This document shows positions 44,303 through 54,216 of a stretch of 64,000 nt of DNA, in pieces. How positions within the stretch are numbered: position 1 is the first letter of the stretch; each line of letters starts with the position of its first letter. This stretch comes from Pseudomonas wadenswilerensis. Its GTDB lineage: Bacteria > Pseudomonadota > Gammaproteobacteria > Pseudomonadales > Pseudomonadaceae. The stretch lies in NCBI RefSeq assembly GCF_900497695.1, contig NZ_UIDD01000001.1, forward strand, positions 248,001-312,000, read 5' to 3'. The position numbers and the translations under genes were made by a program. Under the pieces are notes generated by a model, which was given only the letters and a program-made list of their open reading frames with translations, was not told the origin of the DNA and made no database searches.

Positions 44303-47149
44303 TCAAGCCTGCGCCAGGGCCTCGTTGAGCGCCCGCTCCAGTTCGCCCTTGTAGCGCAGGTACAAGATGCTCGAGCCCAGGCCGTCGGCCAGCAGGCCGG
44401 ACAGGTCCAGGTCAGTGATGTAACACCGGTAGCGCTCGGCCTCGAGGCGCTGCTCGATGATCTCGCGGGCGACCACGGCATACAGCTGGTCGCCGTGCTC
44501 GAGCTGGGAAAACTCCCGTTGATTGCAGTACAGCGTGACTTGCACGTCGTCGCTGGCGCCTGCCTGCAAAATCGCCTGCACCTCGTAGTACGGCCGGTCG
44601 ATAGTTTTGACCTCGACCTGGCGCGCTTCCACCTGGCGGACCTTGCCGGTACCCGATGGCAACAATTGGTAATAAAGAATATCCAGTGAGCCTTGGGCCT
44701 GCAGGTTGTCCAGCGGCAGGCGCGCTTCGCGGCGAAACACGATTGATTGCAAAAAGCGCTGCAGCGGCAGCAACAGGCTGTTTTCATCGTGGAACGGCAG
44801 GCGCTGCTGCCACAGCGCATTGTGCTCATCGAGCACATAGACATCCGCCCAGGCGTCCTGCACCCGATAGAACAACTGGATGCACTGCGGCTGCCCCAGG
44901 GACAGCAGCTGGGCCAGGTCAAGCTCCTGCAGGGCGTTGGCGTCCAGGTGCAGGGGGCTGTAATCGCTGCGCTCTTCGCCGAGGTAACGCAGCACGGCGT
45001 CCTGATCTTCCAGGGTCACCAGGTTCACCGCGCCGCTTTGCAGTTCCAGCACATGGGTGTGTTGCTCAACCTGCAACAGGTAGCGGTGGTTGAGGTTCTG
45101 CGCGAGCAGCGCCTGGGTAGTGGCGAACACTTCCTCGACCCGCAGGGCAATGGCCTGGGCACGGTTGTGGCAGAAACAGCGCACCCGTAGCCTCGGCGTG
45201 TGGCCGGCACCGAGGCTGTTGAGGTAATCGCGCAGGCAGCGCAGCAGGGCATGTTCGCCGTCGTAGCGGTGTACCTGCACTTCGTTCCAGCTATTGAGCG
45301 TGACCTGATCGAGGGTCAGCACCAGGTTTTCGCGCACCCCGGCATAGCTCAGCGAGTCGGTGCGCTCGGTGGTCATCAGGATGTTCAGGTCGCGGTGGTG
45401 CTGCAGCGGGTCGATGCCGACGTTGACCAGCAAGAGTATCTCGTCCGCCACGCTCGGTTGCAGCAGGCGCTGCTCGCTGACCACCGGCAGGGGCAGGGCG
45501 ACGCTCTGTTGCAGGCTGCCGAGCAGGTTGAACAGCTCATACTCGCTGAGGTCGCTGCTGCCCGGGTGCAGGGCCAGGCGCGTGCTGCTGTCGATCACGC
45601 CATTGCGGTGGGCCCAGGTCAGCAATTCGAGCAGTTCGCGGCAACGCTTGATCGGGGCAAAGTGCTCCCACTCGTGTACGCCCAGGTTGCCGTTATACAG
45701 GCCCCAGTGAGTTTGCCCGGGTTCCTTGCGGTTGGGCGACTGGACCAGGGTCAGGGTGTCTTCGGCGAGGTCCGGGGCGATCCCCGGGTTGATGAACTCG
45801 ACTTTGCCGGCGCGCCGTTCGAAGGCGGCGTACAGGCGCCGGCCGAGGACGCTGAGGTCACGCTGGTCGATGCGGCTGATAGCGTTCTGGCTGCGGGCGA
45901 ATTGGCAGAGGAAGCGGTAGCTGTAGTTCAGCTCGGCCACCAGCTCACGGCGCTCGACCGCCACCTGGCGGACTTTCCACTGGCTGCGGCTGTCGAGCAG
46001 CGCCAGTTGGCGCTCATCCCAGCCCCATTCCTGGCTGAGGCGCTGCAGCAGGTCACGCTGCCAGCTGGCACTACGCTGGCGGGCCAGGCCGCTGAGTTTC
46101 TTGTTCACCTTCAAGTACAGGCTGCGCCGCACCAGCTCCAGCCGCTCACGTTCGCCACGGCCTTGCAGGTACTGCTCGATACGCCGGTAGACCATCATGT
46201 ACGGGTCGAGCTCGTCGAGATCGAGGCGATTGCTGAACACCGCCTGCTTGAACTGCAGGCTCAGGCACTGTACCTGCGGGTGCTCACTGGCATAGACCTC
46301 GGTGAGCAGCAGCTTGAGCACCGACTTGTAGGGCGACTCGATGCCCTTGAACAGCTGCCACAACCCGGCGCCGACGAACTCGCCCGGCGGGATGTGCGCA
46401 AGGTTGCCGAGGTCGAGGTTGTCTTCGGCGCGCACGAAGCGCTTGGACAGCAGGGTATCGATGTATTGCCGGTAGCGTGTTTCTTCGTAGACCGGTACCA
46501 GCCACCACAAGGGCGTGCGCCCGGCGAGCCAGATGGCGGTACGGTAAAACTCGTCGAGCAGCAGGTAATGCTGGGTGGTGCCGCAGTCATCGGAGCTGAG
46601 CTGGCCGTCGCGCTCGCCCTGGACGAAGCTTTGCGGCTCGATCAAAAACAGGTGGGCTTCGGCGCCCTGGCTGGCAGCCCAGATTTCCAGCAGCAGGCAT
46701 TTCTTGCGCAGCTCTGCCAGTTCGCTTTCGCTGAGGTCGGCGGCGTGACAGACCCAGACGTCCATATCGCTTTGCTCGGCCTGGGCCAGGGTGCCCAGGC
46801 TGCCCATCAGGTACAGCCCGTGAATCGGCTGGGGCGGGTTGCCGCGGCGGGCCTTGTACGAGAACGAGCGGGTCAGGCGCTGGGCTTCGGCCAGCAGTGG
46901 GGCATCAGGCTCGAAATTGGCGACGCCCGCCGGTGTGTTGCCGGATACATAACCGGGTAGCAGTGGGTGATTGACGTGGAAAAACAGCGGCAGCAGGGTC
47001 AGCACCTGCTGTTGCCGGCTCGACAGCCCGTCCATGGCCCGCCCCAGGCGCCCCTGGTTGAGCGTCAGGAAACGTTGGCGCAGCTGGCTGAGCACCTTGC
47101 GGTCAATGCCCTGGTCGAGGTCGGGGCGAATTTCGTGGGGGTGGTTCAT
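44303..47149 (-). CDS. cyaA: Class I adenylate cyclase
   Basis: The 948-residue protein is a full-length class I (enterobacterial-type) adenylate cyclase, cytosolic or membrane-associated. The catalytic nucleotidyltransferase core lies in the N-terminal part with GSLGTLAQAEQSDMDVWVC (the G-S ... D-x-D motif); the large C-terminal part is regulatory. It makes cAMP for Vfr/Crp. A P. aeruginosa gene of this type lies at the same position near rnk and lysA. No truncation is seen. Confidence 0.95.
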   Translation of the reverse strand: MNHPHEIRPDLDQGIDRKVLSQLRQRFLTLNQGRLGRAMDGLSSRQQQVLTLLPLFFHVNHPLLPGYVSGNTPAGVANFEPDAPLLAEAQRLTRSFSYKARRGNPPQPIHGLYLMGSLGTLAQAEQSDMDVWVCHAADLSESELAELRKKCLLLEIWAASQGAEAHLFLIEPQSFVQGERDGQLSSDDCGTTQHYLLLDEFYRTAIWLAGRTPLWWLVPVYEETRYRQYIDTLLSKRFVRAEDNLDLGNLAHIPPGEFVGAGLWQLFKGIESPYKSVLKLLLTEVYASEHPQVQCLSLQFKQAVFSNRLDLDELDPYMMVYRRIEQYLQGRGERERLELVRRSLYLKVNKKLSGLARQRSASWQRDLLQRLSQEWGWDERQLALLDSRSQWKVRQVAVERRELVAELNYSYRFLCQFARSQNAISRIDQRDLSVLGRRLYAAFERRAGKVEFINPGIAPDLAEDTLTLVQSPNRKEPGQTHWGLYNGNLGVHEWEHFAPIKRCRELLELLTWAHRNGVIDSSTRLALHPGSSDLSEYELFNLLGSLQQSVALPLPVVSEQRLLQPSVADEILLLVNVGIDPLQHHRDLNILMTTERTDSLSYAGVRENLVLTLDQVTLNSWNEVQVHRYDGEHALLRCLRDYLNSLGAGHTPRLRVRCFCHNRAQAIALRVEEVFATTQALLAQNLNHRYLLQVEQHTHVLELQSGAVNLVTLEDQDAVLRYLGEERSDYSPLHLDANALQELDLAQLLSLGQPQCIQLFYRVQDAWADVYVLDEHNALWQQRLPFHDENSLLLPLQRFLQSIVFRREARLPLDNLQAQGSLDILYYQLLPSGTGKVRQVEARQVEVKTIDRPYYEVQAILQAGASDDVQVTLYCNQREFSQLEHGDQLYAVVAREIIEQRLEAERYRCYITDLDLSGLLADGLGSSILYLRYKGELERALNEALAQA

Positions 47150-47235
47150 GGCGAGCTAAACCGGCCGTCTGGGGAGCAATGGCGAGTTTAAGCTATTTTA
47201 ATTTTGACGCCATTTTATTAGCGTTGGTGTGGATA

Positions 47236-47303
47236 CGACCGCTAGCAAGGCCAGCCCCCACTGTGGGAGCCGGCGTTGCCGGCGATGGACTGCAAGGCAG
47301 TCC
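47236..47303. repeat. REPIN between cyaA and the TIGR02647 gene
   Basis: GCTAGCAAGGCCAGCCCCCA, then the inverse TGTGGGAGCCGGCGTTGCC with GGCGATGG and a GGACTGCAAGGCAGTCCC hairpin. The arms are diverged, so this copy looks old. Confidence 0.7.
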
Positions 47304-47306
47304 CGA

Positions 47307-47552
47307 TCAGGCAGGTTCGACGACATTCAGAATGTTCAGCAACACCTGCACGTTCTCGGCAGCATCGTGACCAAGGCTGGTCAGATAACCGCCATCGGGC
47401 TGGTCGGTGAGCTTTTTCTCGTACAGGCGACGCGCAGCGGCGATCACCTCCTTGGAGGCAGTGTTATGGACCTTGATGCCTTCCTGGCTGCTATCCAGGT
47501 TGAACAAGGCAAGGACTTCCAGCTCGGCAATCAGTTCGGGGGTAAACGACAT
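47307..47552 (-). CDS. TIGR02647 family small protein
   Basis: The 81-residue protein (MSFTPELIAELEVLALFNLD ... GYLTSLGHDAAENVQVLLNIL) matches the conserved family I recall as TIGR02647. It is all-helical with a possible winged-helix character. No function is known. It lies alone between cyaA and the next small gene on the same strand. Confidence 0.8.
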   Translation of the reverse strand: MSFTPELIAELEVLALFNLDSSQEGIKVHNTASKEVIAAARRLYEKKLTDQPDGGYLTSLGHDAAENVQVLLNILNVVEPA

Positions 47553-47636
47553 AGAGACTCCGACTTCCAGACAAGGAGGGCAGCACCGTCGCCGGTGCCT
47601 GGTTTTGCAGTGTAGTCAGGGAAATCCTGCTTTGCT

Positions 47637-47921
47637 TCAGACCTTTTCCGGCGGCAGCTCGGGCAGGGCGCGCAAGGCGGTTTCGTACCATTCGGTGTTG
47701 AACGCGCGGTCGTCTTCGAGCATCGCGTCAATCTCGTAGGCCAGCACATGGGCCATCAGGTTGAGAATATCTTCACGCTCGTAGCCCACCAGGGTCAGCT
47801 TGTTGAACGTGGCCTTGGCCGCCGGCGGGTTGTCGCTTTCGATCTGGTTCTCGATGGCTTCGATCAGGGTCGACTCGGCGAACTCTTCTTCGTCGTTGTC
47901 GATATCGGTTGGTTCGCTCAT
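47637..47921 (-). CDS. Conserved hypothetical acidic protein
   Basis: A 94-residue protein, acidic at the N-terminus (PTDIDNDEEEFAES), with a helical core (ATFNKLTLVGYEREDILNLM, AHVLAYEIDAMLEDD). No signal peptide or known catalytic motif is visible. The ATG at 47921 follows AGGAAAGC; 12 extra in-frame residues upstream are less likely. It is conserved at this position in pseudomonads near argH, but I do not recognise a function. Confidence 0.8.
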   Translation of the reverse strand: MSEPTDIDNDEEEFAESTLIEAIENQIESDNPPAAKATFNKLTLVGYEREDILNLMAHVLAYEIDAMLEDDRAFNTEWYETALRALPELPPEKV

Positions 47922-48067
47922 GGGCGCTTTCCTCTTTAGGGGGGCCCAGTTTGCCACGAGCCGGGCACCGATGCCTTGCTATCGACGAACTCCATGATGC
48001 TGGTCAGTGCCCGGCACTTGGGTCTATAACAACCCGGCCAACCCCTTTACGGCCTGGAGGCTGTTTC

Positions 48068-48730
48068 ATGCTCAAGCTTCATGGATTTTCGGTCAGCAAC
48101 TACTACAACATGGCCAAACTGGCGCTGCTGGAGAAGGGCGTGCCGTTTGAAGAAGTGCTGTTTTTCGGCGGCCACAGCCCCGAAGCGCTGAAGCTCAGCC
48201 CGCGCGGCAAGGTGCCGGTGCTGGAGACCGAAGAGGGCTTTATCAGCGAAACCAACCTGATCCTCGACTACATCGAGCGGACTCAGCCGGGCAAGGCGCT
48301 ATTGCCTGAAGGGTTTTTTGCCCAGGCCAAGGTGCACGAGCTGGCCAAGGAGATCGAGCTGTACATCGAACTGCCTGCCCGCGCCTGCTACCCCGAAGCA
48401 TTTTTCGGCGCACGGGTCGATGACGCCATCAAGGCCAAGGCCAAGGCCGAATTGCTGGCCGGTATCGCCACCCTCAAGCGTAATGGCAAGTTCAGCCCAT
48501 TTGTGGCCGGCGACAGCCTGACCCTCGCCGACATGCTGTTCTGCTTTAGCGTCGACCTGGCCTATGCCGTGGGCAAGAAGGTCTTCGCCATCGACGTGCT
48601 GGAAGACTTCCCGCAAGCGCGTGAGCTGTTGGAGCGTTTCAAGCACAACCCGAACGTGCAGAAAATTGCCGCCGACAAGGAAGCGCAGATGCCTGCTTTC
48701 CTGGAGATGGTGCGCTCAAGCAAGCCTTGA
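48068..48730 (+). CDS. Glutathione S-transferase family protein
   Basis: The 220-residue protein has an N-terminal thioredoxin-like domain (MLKLHGFSVSNYYNMAKLAL, SPRGKVPVLETEEGFISET; the E-T/S of SET binds the glutathione gamma-glutamyl group) and an all-helical C-terminal domain with GDSLTLADMLFCF. GSTs conjugate or reduce electrophilic compounds. ATG at 48068 follows CTGGAGG. Natural substrate unknown. It is convergent with argH. Confidence 0.9.
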   Translation: MLKLHGFSVSNYYNMAKLALLEKGVPFEEVLFFGGHSPEALKLSPRGKVPVLETEEGFISETNLILDYIERTQPGKALLPEGFFAQAKVHELAKEIELYIELPARACYPEAFFGARVDDAIKAKAKAELLAGIATLKRNGKFSPFVAGDSLTLADMLFCFSVDLAYAVGKKVFAIDVLEDFPQARELLERFKHNPNVQKIAADKEAQMPAFLEMVRSSKP

Positions 48731-48737
48731 AGGCCAA

Positions 48738-48776
48738 GTGCTGCCACCCAGTCAGAACTGGCCGGGCAGCAGCACG
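48738..48776. terminator. Hairpin between the GST gene and argH
   Basis: GTGCTGCC pairs with GGCAGCAGCAC across a 20-base internal region. There is no T tract, so it may work as a bidirectional mRNA 3'-end structure rather than a true intrinsic terminator. Confidence 0.4.
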
Positions 48777-48785
48777 CGACAGGGC

Positions 48786-50180
48786 TTAGCGCGCGGCGAG
48801 CAGCGCCTTGCCGCGGGCTACGGCAGCGCGTACTTGTGCAGGCGCAGTACCGCCGATGTGGTCACGGGCGTTGACCGAGCCTTCGAGGGTCAGCACGGCG
48901 AACACATCCTGCTCGATCTGGTCGCTGAACTGGCGCAGTTCGTCCAGGCTCATTTCGGCCAGGTCTTTGCCGGTATCGACACCGTATTTCACCGCGTGGC
49001 CGACGATTTCGTGGCAGTCACGGAACGGCAGGCCGCGGCGCACCAGATAGTCGGCCAGGTCAGTGGCGGTGCTGAAGCCGCGCAGGGCCGCTTCGCGCAT
49101 GATGGCGTGGCGTGGCTTGATCGCCGGGATCATGTCGGCAAAGGCACGCAGCGAGTCGCGCAGGGTGTCTGCGGCGTCGAACAGCGGCTCTTTGTCTTCC
49201 TGGTTGTCCTTGTTGTAAGCCAGGGGTTGGCCTTTCATCAGGGTCAGCAGGCCGGTGAGGGCGCCGAACACACGGCCGGTCTTGCCGCGTACCAGCTCCG
49301 GCACGTCCGGGTTTTTCTTCTGCGGCATGATCGAGCTGCCGGTGCAGAAGCGATCAGGCAGGTCGATGAACTGGAACTGGGCGCTGGTCCACAGCACCAG
49401 CTCTTCCGAGAAACGCGACAGGTGCATCATCGCCACGCTGGCGGCGGCGCAGAATTCGATGGCGAAGTCACGGTCGGAGACGCCGTCGAGCGAGTTGCCG
49501 GCCACGGCTTCGAAGCCCAGCAGCTGGCAGGTCAGTTCGCGGTCGATCGGGTAGGTGGTGCCGGCCAGCGCGGCGCTGCCCAGGGGCATGCGGTTGGTGC
49601 GCTTGCGGCAGTCGACCAGGCGCTCGTAGTCGCGGCTGAGCATCTCGAACCAGGCCAGCAGGTGGTGGCCGAAGGTTACCGGCTGGGCGGTCTGCAGGTG
49701 GGTGAAGCCGGGCATGACGGTTTCGGCTTCGCGCTCGGCCTGTTCCAGCAGGCCCTGCTGCAAGCGGGTGATTTCGGCCAGGATCAGGTCGATCTCGTCA
49801 CGCAGCCACAGGCGGATATCGGTTGCGACCTGGTCGTTGCGGCTACGGCCGGTGTGCAGCTTCTTGCCGGTGATGCCGATGCGGTCGGTCAGGCGCGCTT
49901 CGATGTTCATGTGCACGTCTTCAAGGTCGACGCGCCAGTCGAAGTTGCCGGCCTCGATTTCGCCCTGGATGGTCTTCAGGCCATCAATGATGGTGTCGCG
50001 TTCGGCGTCGGTGAGAACGCCGACCTTCGCCAACATGGTGGCGTGGGCGATCGAACCCATGATGTCGTGGCGATACAGGCGCTGGTCGAAATTGACGGAG
50101 GCGGTGAAACGGGCGACGAAGGCGTCGACGGGCTCACTGAAGCGGCCGCCCCAGGACTGATTGGTCTTGTCGGTGCTCAT
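48786..50180 (-). CDS. argH: Argininosuccinate lyase
   Basis: The 464-residue enzyme cleaves argininosuccinate to arginine and fumarate, the last step of arginine synthesis. The fumarase/ASL signature [12 protein letters not shown] with the catalytic serine is present, as are [12 protein letters not shown] and HTHLQTAQ-type segments ([10 protein letters not shown]). Length is normal. The divergent gene on the other side is algR; algZ, which lies there in P. aeruginosa, is missing. Confidence 0.97.
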   Translation of the reverse strand: MSTDKTNQSWGGRFSEPVDAFVARFTASVNFDQRLYRHDIMGSIAHATMLAKVGVLTDAERDTIIDGLKTIQGEIEAGNFDWRVDLEDVHMNIEARLTDRIGITGKKLHTGRSRNDQVATDIRLWLRDEIDLILAEITRLQQGLLEQAEREAETVMPGFTHLQTAQPVTFGHHLLAWFEMLSRDYERLVDCRKRTNRMPLGSAALAGTTYPIDRELTCQLLGFEAVAGNSLDGVSDRDFAIEFCAAASVAMMHLSRFSEELVLWTSAQFQFIDLPDRFCTGSSIMPQKKNPDVPELVRGKTGRVFGALTGLLTLMKGQPLAYNKDNQEDKEPLFDAADTLRDSLRAFADMIPAIKPRHAIMREAALRGFSTATDLADYLVRRGLPFRDCHEIVGHAVKYGVDTGKDLAEMSLDELRQFSDQIEQDVFAVLTLEGSVNARDHIGGTAPAQVRAAVARGKALLAAR

Positions 50181-50504
50181 GGATTCACTCGTTGAAGGCG
50201 TGAACGGAAAAAGTGGCGTCGATCATAGCAGGATTGGCGGCCCTGCCGGAGTGCGGCGGTCGGGGCAAATGCGGGTTTATGTCGCAGCACAGGCCCGCGA
50301 CAGCGCGCTTGCAACAGGATATTTATCGATTGAACGGCAGTGTTGCGGCAACCGTCTACAGTTGGACAGAGGCTCGGCATGTTTCCTGCCGAGCCAGTGA
50401 ATCTTTAGCCATCGTGCGAGTCTGAGCGTGGATCGCCGTGACGGTCGTCACCTCACCTGTCTACGCTATCCTTGTGCGAGACTCACGCAGGAATCCAGCG
50501 CAAT
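50181..50504. other. argH-algR divergent intergenic region
   Basis: A 324-base gap without algZ (fimS), which precedes algR in P. aeruginosa. No remnant of a histidine kinase frame was recognised. It holds a GTGA-N6-TCAC site at 50438-50451 and presumably the argH and algR promoters. Confidence 0.6.
50438..50451. promoter_or_regulatory. Candidate Vfr/CRP site upstream of algR
   Basis: GTGACGGTCGTCAC matches the GTGA-N6-TCAC core of CRP/Vfr operators, 54 bases before algR. About one such core is expected by chance in a 64-kb random sequence, so this is weak. Confidence 0.3.
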
Positions 50505-51251
50505 ATGAATGTCCTGATCGTTGATGACGAACCCCAAGCCCGGGAACGCCTGAGCCGACTGCTCGGCGAACTGGAGGGCTATACCGTGCTGGAGCCCAGC
50601 GCCACCAATGGCGAAGAGGCTCTGGCCCTGATTGACAGCCTCAAGCCCGAGGTGGTCCTGCTCGACATTCGCATGCCGGGGCTGGATGGCCTGCAGGTCG
50701 CTGCCCGGCTGTGCGAGCGTGAAGCACCGCCTGCGGTGGTGTTTTGCACCGGTGACGATGAGTTCACCGTACAGTCGTTCAAGGACAGCACCCTGGGCTA
50801 TGTGCTCAAGCCGGTGCAACCCGACAGCCTGCGCGAAGCCCTGAGAAAGGCCGAGCGCCCCAACCGGGTGCAACTGGCGGCCCTGACCCGTCCGGCAGCC
50901 GAGAGCGGCAGCGGCCCGCGCAGCCACATCAGTGCCCGTACCCGCAAGGGCATCGAACTGATCCCCCTCGATCAGGTGATCTATTTCATTGCCGACCACA
51001 AGTACGTGACCCTGCGCCACGAATCCGGTGAAGTGCTGCTCGACGAACCGCTCAAGGCGCTGGAAGACGAGTTCGGCGAGCGATTTGTGCGTATTCACCG
51101 CAACGCCCTGGTCGCCCGCAACCGCATCGAACGCCTGCAACGCACGCCACTGGGGCATTTCCAGCTATTTCTCAAGGGCCTCAATGGCGATGCCCTGATT
51201 GTCAGCCGCCGACATGTGGCCGGTGTGCGCAAAATGATGCAACAGCTTTAA
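50505..51251 (+). CDS. algR: Response regulator AlgR (LytTR type)
   Basis: The 248-residue protein has a receiver domain with acidic pair Asp7-Asp8, phospho-acceptor Asp54 (LLDIRMPGLDG) and Lys near 104 (YVLKPVQ), and a C-terminal LytTR DNA-binding domain (YFIADHKYVTLRHESGEVLL, IHRNALVARNRI). In Pseudomonas AlgR controls alginate, twitching, c-di-GMP and other genes. ATG at 50505 matches the family start MNVLIVDDEP. Its usual histidine kinase AlgZ is not encoded next to it. It is followed by hemC, 121 bases downstream. Confidence 0.95.
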   Translation: MNVLIVDDEPQARERLSRLLGELEGYTVLEPSATNGEEALALIDSLKPEVVLLDIRMPGLDGLQVAARLCEREAPPAVVFCTGDDEFTVQSFKDSTLGYVLKPVQPDSLREALRKAERPNRVQLAALTRPAAESGSGPRSHISARTRKGIELIPLDQVIYFIADHKYVTLRHESGEVLLDEPLKALEDEFGERFVRIHRNALVARNRIERLQRTPLGHFQLFLKGLNGDALIVSRRHVAGVRKMMQQL

Positions 51252-51372
51252 GGGCGGGGACCATGGAGCAGTCGACGGCCAGGGAAGGTCGCCTCCTACC
51301 ATGATTTAGATCTGCTAGCGGTCTGGACTGAGCTGTTATCATCGGGAGAATCTATCTCGTACGGATCGTTCC

Positions 51373-52314
51373 ATGTCCACTCGCGAAATCCGCATTGCCA
51401 CCCGCAAAAGTGCCCTGGCCCTGTGGCAGGCCGAATATGTCAAAGCCCGTCTGGAACAGGCCCATCCCGGTCTGGTAGTGACCTTGGTGCCGATGGTCAG
51501 CCGTGGCGACAAGCTGCTCGACTCGCCGCTGTCGAAAATCGGCGGCAAGGGGCTGTTCGTCAAGGAACTGGAAACCGCGCTGCTCGAGAACCAGGCCGAC
51601 ATCGCCGTGCACTCGATGAAAGACGTGCCGATGGACTTCCCCGAAGGCCTGGGCCTGTTCTGTATCTGCGAGCGCGAAGACCCGCGCGATGCCTTTGTTT
51701 CCAACACCTTCAACAGCCTTGAGGCGCTGCCGGCCGGCAGCATCGTCGGTACCTCCAGCCTGCGCCGCCAGGCCCAGTTGCTGACCCGCCGCCCTGACCT
51801 CGAAATCCGCTTCCTGCGTGGCAACGTCAACACCCGCCTGGCCAAGCTCGACGCCGGTGAGTACGACGCCATTATCCTCGCGGCCGCCGGCCTGATCCGC
51901 CTGGGCTTTGAAGACCGCATCACCTCCAGCATCAGCGTCGACGACAGCCTGCCTGCAGGCGGCCAGGGCGCGGTGGGCATCGAGTGCCGCAGCGCCGACA
52001 GCGAAATCCATGCGCTGCTGGCCCCGCTGCATCACGCCGACACCGCTGACCGGGTCACTGCCGAGCGGGCGCTGAACAAGCACCTCAATGGTGGCTGCCA
52101 GGTGCCGATCGCTTGCTACGCGGTGCTCGAAGGTGAGCAGCTGTGGCTGCGCGGACTGGTTGGCGAGCCGGCTGGCGGCAAGCTGCTCACTGCCCAGGCC
52201 CGCGCGCCGCGCCAGGATGCCGAAGCACTGGGCATCAAGGTCGCTGAAGACCTGCTCGGGCAAGGTGCCGAGGACATCCTCAAGGCGGTCTACGGCGAGG
52301 CCGGGCATCCGTGA
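51373..52314 (+). CDS. hemC: Porphobilinogen deaminase (hydroxymethylbilane synthase)
   Basis: The 313-residue enzyme joins four porphobilinogens into hydroxymethylbilane in tetrapyrrole synthesis. Cys242 ([13 protein letters not shown]) carries the dipyrromethane cofactor. The N-terminal [17 protein letters not shown], the arginine-rich [14 protein letters not shown], and [11 protein letters not shown] (substrate-binding Asp) are intact. The stop overlaps the hemD start (GTGA), so they are translationally coupled. Confidence 0.97.
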   Translation: MSTREIRIATRKSALALWQAEYVKARLEQAHPGLVVTLVPMVSRGDKLLDSPLSKIGGKGLFVKELETALLENQADIAVHSMKDVPMDFPEGLGLFCICEREDPRDAFVSNTFNSLEALPAGSIVGTSSLRRQAQLLTRRPDLEIRFLRGNVNTRLAKLDAGEYDAIILAAAGLIRLGFEDRITSSISVDDSLPAGGQGAVGIECRSADSEIHALLAPLHHADTADRVTAERALNKHLNGGCQVPIACYAVLEGEQLWLRGLVGEPAGGKLLTAQARAPRQDAEALGIKVAEDLLGQGAEDILKAVYGEAGHP

Positions 52315-53078
52315 GCTGCTGGCGCCTGCTGCTGACCCGGCCGGCAGAAGAGTGCTCGGTGCTGGCCCAGACGCTTGCCGAACAGGGCGTGTTCAGCAGC
52401 AGCCTGCCGTTGCTGGAAATCGAGCCGCTGGCGCTGACGCCAGCGCAGCTTCGCCAGGTACAAGCGCTTGATCAGTACTGCGCGATCATTGTCGTCAGCA
52501 AGCCGGCTGCGCGCCTGGCGGTTGAACAGCTGAATGCGCACTGGCAGCAGCCGCCCGAGCAAGCCTGGTTCACCGTCGGCGCAGCCACCGCGCAGATCCT
52601 CGACGACCATGGCCTCAACGTCAGTTATCCACCGCAAGGTGACGACAGCGAAGCGCTGCTGCAGCTGCCGGCATTGACCGCAGCGATCAGCCAGGCGCAA
52701 GCCCGGGTGCTGATCATTCGCGGCGAAGGCGGGCGCGAGTTGCTCGCCGAACGCTTGGCTGCACGGGGTGCCCGCGTCGATTACCTCGAGTTGTATCGCC
52801 GCTATCTGCCGCATTACCCTGAGGCTGTCCTGGCCCGGCGTATTGCCGGGGAACGCCTGAACGGCCTGGTGGTCAGCAGTGGGCAGGGTTTTGAACACTT
52901 GCGCCAACTGGCGGGCGAAGACTGGCCACGGCTGGCGCAGTTGCCATTGTTCGTGCCCAGCCCACGGGTGGCGGAACTTGCCCGCGCCAGTGGCGCACAG
53001 AATGTAGTGGATTGCCGTGGTGCCAGCGCCACGGCTTTGCTGGCAACATTGCAGGAAACTCCTGCACCAGCCCCCTAA
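52311..53078 (+). CDS. hemD: Uroporphyrinogen-III synthase
   Basis: The 255-residue protein closes hydroxymethylbilane with inversion of ring D. Sequence conservation in this family is low; the N-terminal LLLTRPAEE, the middle [19 protein letters not shown] segment and the late [11 protein letters not shown] are recognisable. It starts with GTG overlapping the hemC stop by 4 bases. Context in hemC-hemD-hemX-hemY makes the assignment secure. Confidence 0.93.
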   Translation: MSCWRLLLTRPAEECSVLAQTLAEQGVFSSSLPLLEIEPLALTPAQLRQVQALDQYCAIIVVSKPAARLAVEQLNAHWQQPPEQAWFTVGAATAQILDDHGLNVSYPPQGDDSEALLQLPALTAAISQAQARVLIIRGEGGRELLAERLAARGARVDYLELYRRYLPHYPEAVLARRIAGERLNGLVVSSGQGFEHLRQLAGEDWPRLAQLPLFVPSPRVAELARASGAQNVVDCRGASATALLATLQETPAPAP

Positions 53079-53124
53079 GGCGCTAAGCTGATTGGCGACG
53101 TGCCGCAAAGCAAAGGATGGATAC

Positions 53125-54216
53125 GTGAGCGAAACTGTCTTGCCCAACGATGAACTGAAGGCCCCTGAGGCTGCTGCGCAAACCCCCGTGGAACCGGCCA
53201 AGCGGTCCGGTAATGGTCTGGCAATCCTGGCCTTGCTGCTGGGCGCGGCGGGTGTTGCAGTTGGCGGGTGGGGCGTATGGCAGGTTCGCCAGCTCCAGGG
53301 TGCCGAGCAGGGGCAGGTGCAGAACCTGCAGGCCCTGAGCGAGCAAACCCGGGCCCTGCAGCAGCGTGAGCAGCAACTTTCTGCACAGCTGGCCGTTTTG
53401 CCGCCTGCTTCCGAACTGGAAGACCGTCGTCGGCTGGTCGCCCAACTGCAGGGTGATCAGCAGCGTTTGAGCCAGCGCCTGGAGACCATCCTCGGCGCCA
53501 GCCGCAAGGACTGGCGCCTGGCCGAAGCCGAGCACCTGCTGCGCCTGGCCAGCCTGCGTCTATCCGCCTTGCAGGACATCGTCAGTGCCCGCGAGCTGGT
53601 CAAGGGGGCAGACGAAATCCTCCGTGAACAGAGCGACCCGGGGTCGTTTGCCGCCCGCGAGCAACTGGCCAAGAGCCTGGCCACCCTCAACAGCGTCCAG
53701 CAGCCCGATCGCACCGGCCTGTTCCTGAAGCTGGCAGCCCAGCGCGAGCAAGTGCTGCAGCTCAGTGCCCAGTCGCCGGAGTTCAACAGCAATGCCGATG
53801 CGCTGGGAGCCCTGACCGCTGATGGTGATGGCGCCAGTCGCTGGTCGCAGTGGTGGGCCGAGCTGTCCAAGTACTTCCAGATCGATTTCAACGCCGACGA
53901 CAATGTTCGTCCACTGCTGGCCGGGCAATCGCTCAATCAGTTGCGCCTGGCCCTGAGCCTGACGATCGAGCAAGCCCAGTGGGCTGCGCTCAATGGCGAA
54001 GCCAAGGTCTATACCCAGGCCCTGGATGACGCCAGGAGCGTGCTGTTGGCCAATTTCAACCCGGACAACCCGCAGAGCCAGGCAATGCTTGCCGCTCTCA
54101 ACGAGCTGGCCGAGCAGCCGGTTGCGGTGGTGGTGCCGGACCTGGCAGACAGCATCAGTGCCGTTCAGGCCTACCTTGAGCGCCGGCATCTGCCGGTCGA
54201 GGAGGCCAAGCCATGA
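53125..54216 (+). CDS. hemX: HemX, membrane protein of the hem operon
   Basis: The 363-residue protein has a cytoplasmic N-terminus of about 35 residues, one TM helix (GLAILALLLGAAGVAVGGWG), a periplasmic coiled coil (LQALSEQTRALQQREQQLSA) and a large helical domain. It is often labelled uroporphyrinogen-III methyltransferase, but no SAM-binding site is visible and the label is a misnomer. GTG start at 53125 follows AAGGATGG. It overlaps hemY by 4 bases. Its role in heme synthesis is unproven. Confidence 0.9.
   Translation: MSETVLPNDELKAPEAAAQTPVEPAKRSGNGLAILALLLGAAGVAVGGWGVWQVRQLQGAEQGQVQNLQALSEQTRALQQREQQLSAQLAVLPPASELEDRRRLVAQLQGDQQRLSQRLETILGASRKDWRLAEAEHLLRLASLRLSALQDIVSARELVKGADEILREQSDPGSFAAREQLAKSLATLNSVQQPDRTGLFLKLAAQREQVLQLSAQSPEFNSNADALGALTADGDGASRWSQWWAELSKYFQIDFNADDNVRPLLAGQSLNQLRLALSLTIEQAQWAALNGEAKVYTQALDDARSVLLANFNPDNPQSQAMLAALNELAEQPVAVVVPDLADSISAVQAYLERRHLPVEEAKP

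Noticed and set aside
47229..47237. DnaA-like TGTGGATAC near cyaA
   Set aside because: One mismatch and single copy; not supported.
50161..50425. Small plus-strand frames in the argH-algR gap as algZ remnants
   Set aside because: The translations show no histidine kinase or LytS-like segments.
53125..54216. Uroporphyrinogen-III C-methyltransferase activity for HemX
   Set aside because: No SAM-binding motif is visible; the protein is a single-TM coiled-coil protein, so the common label was not used.
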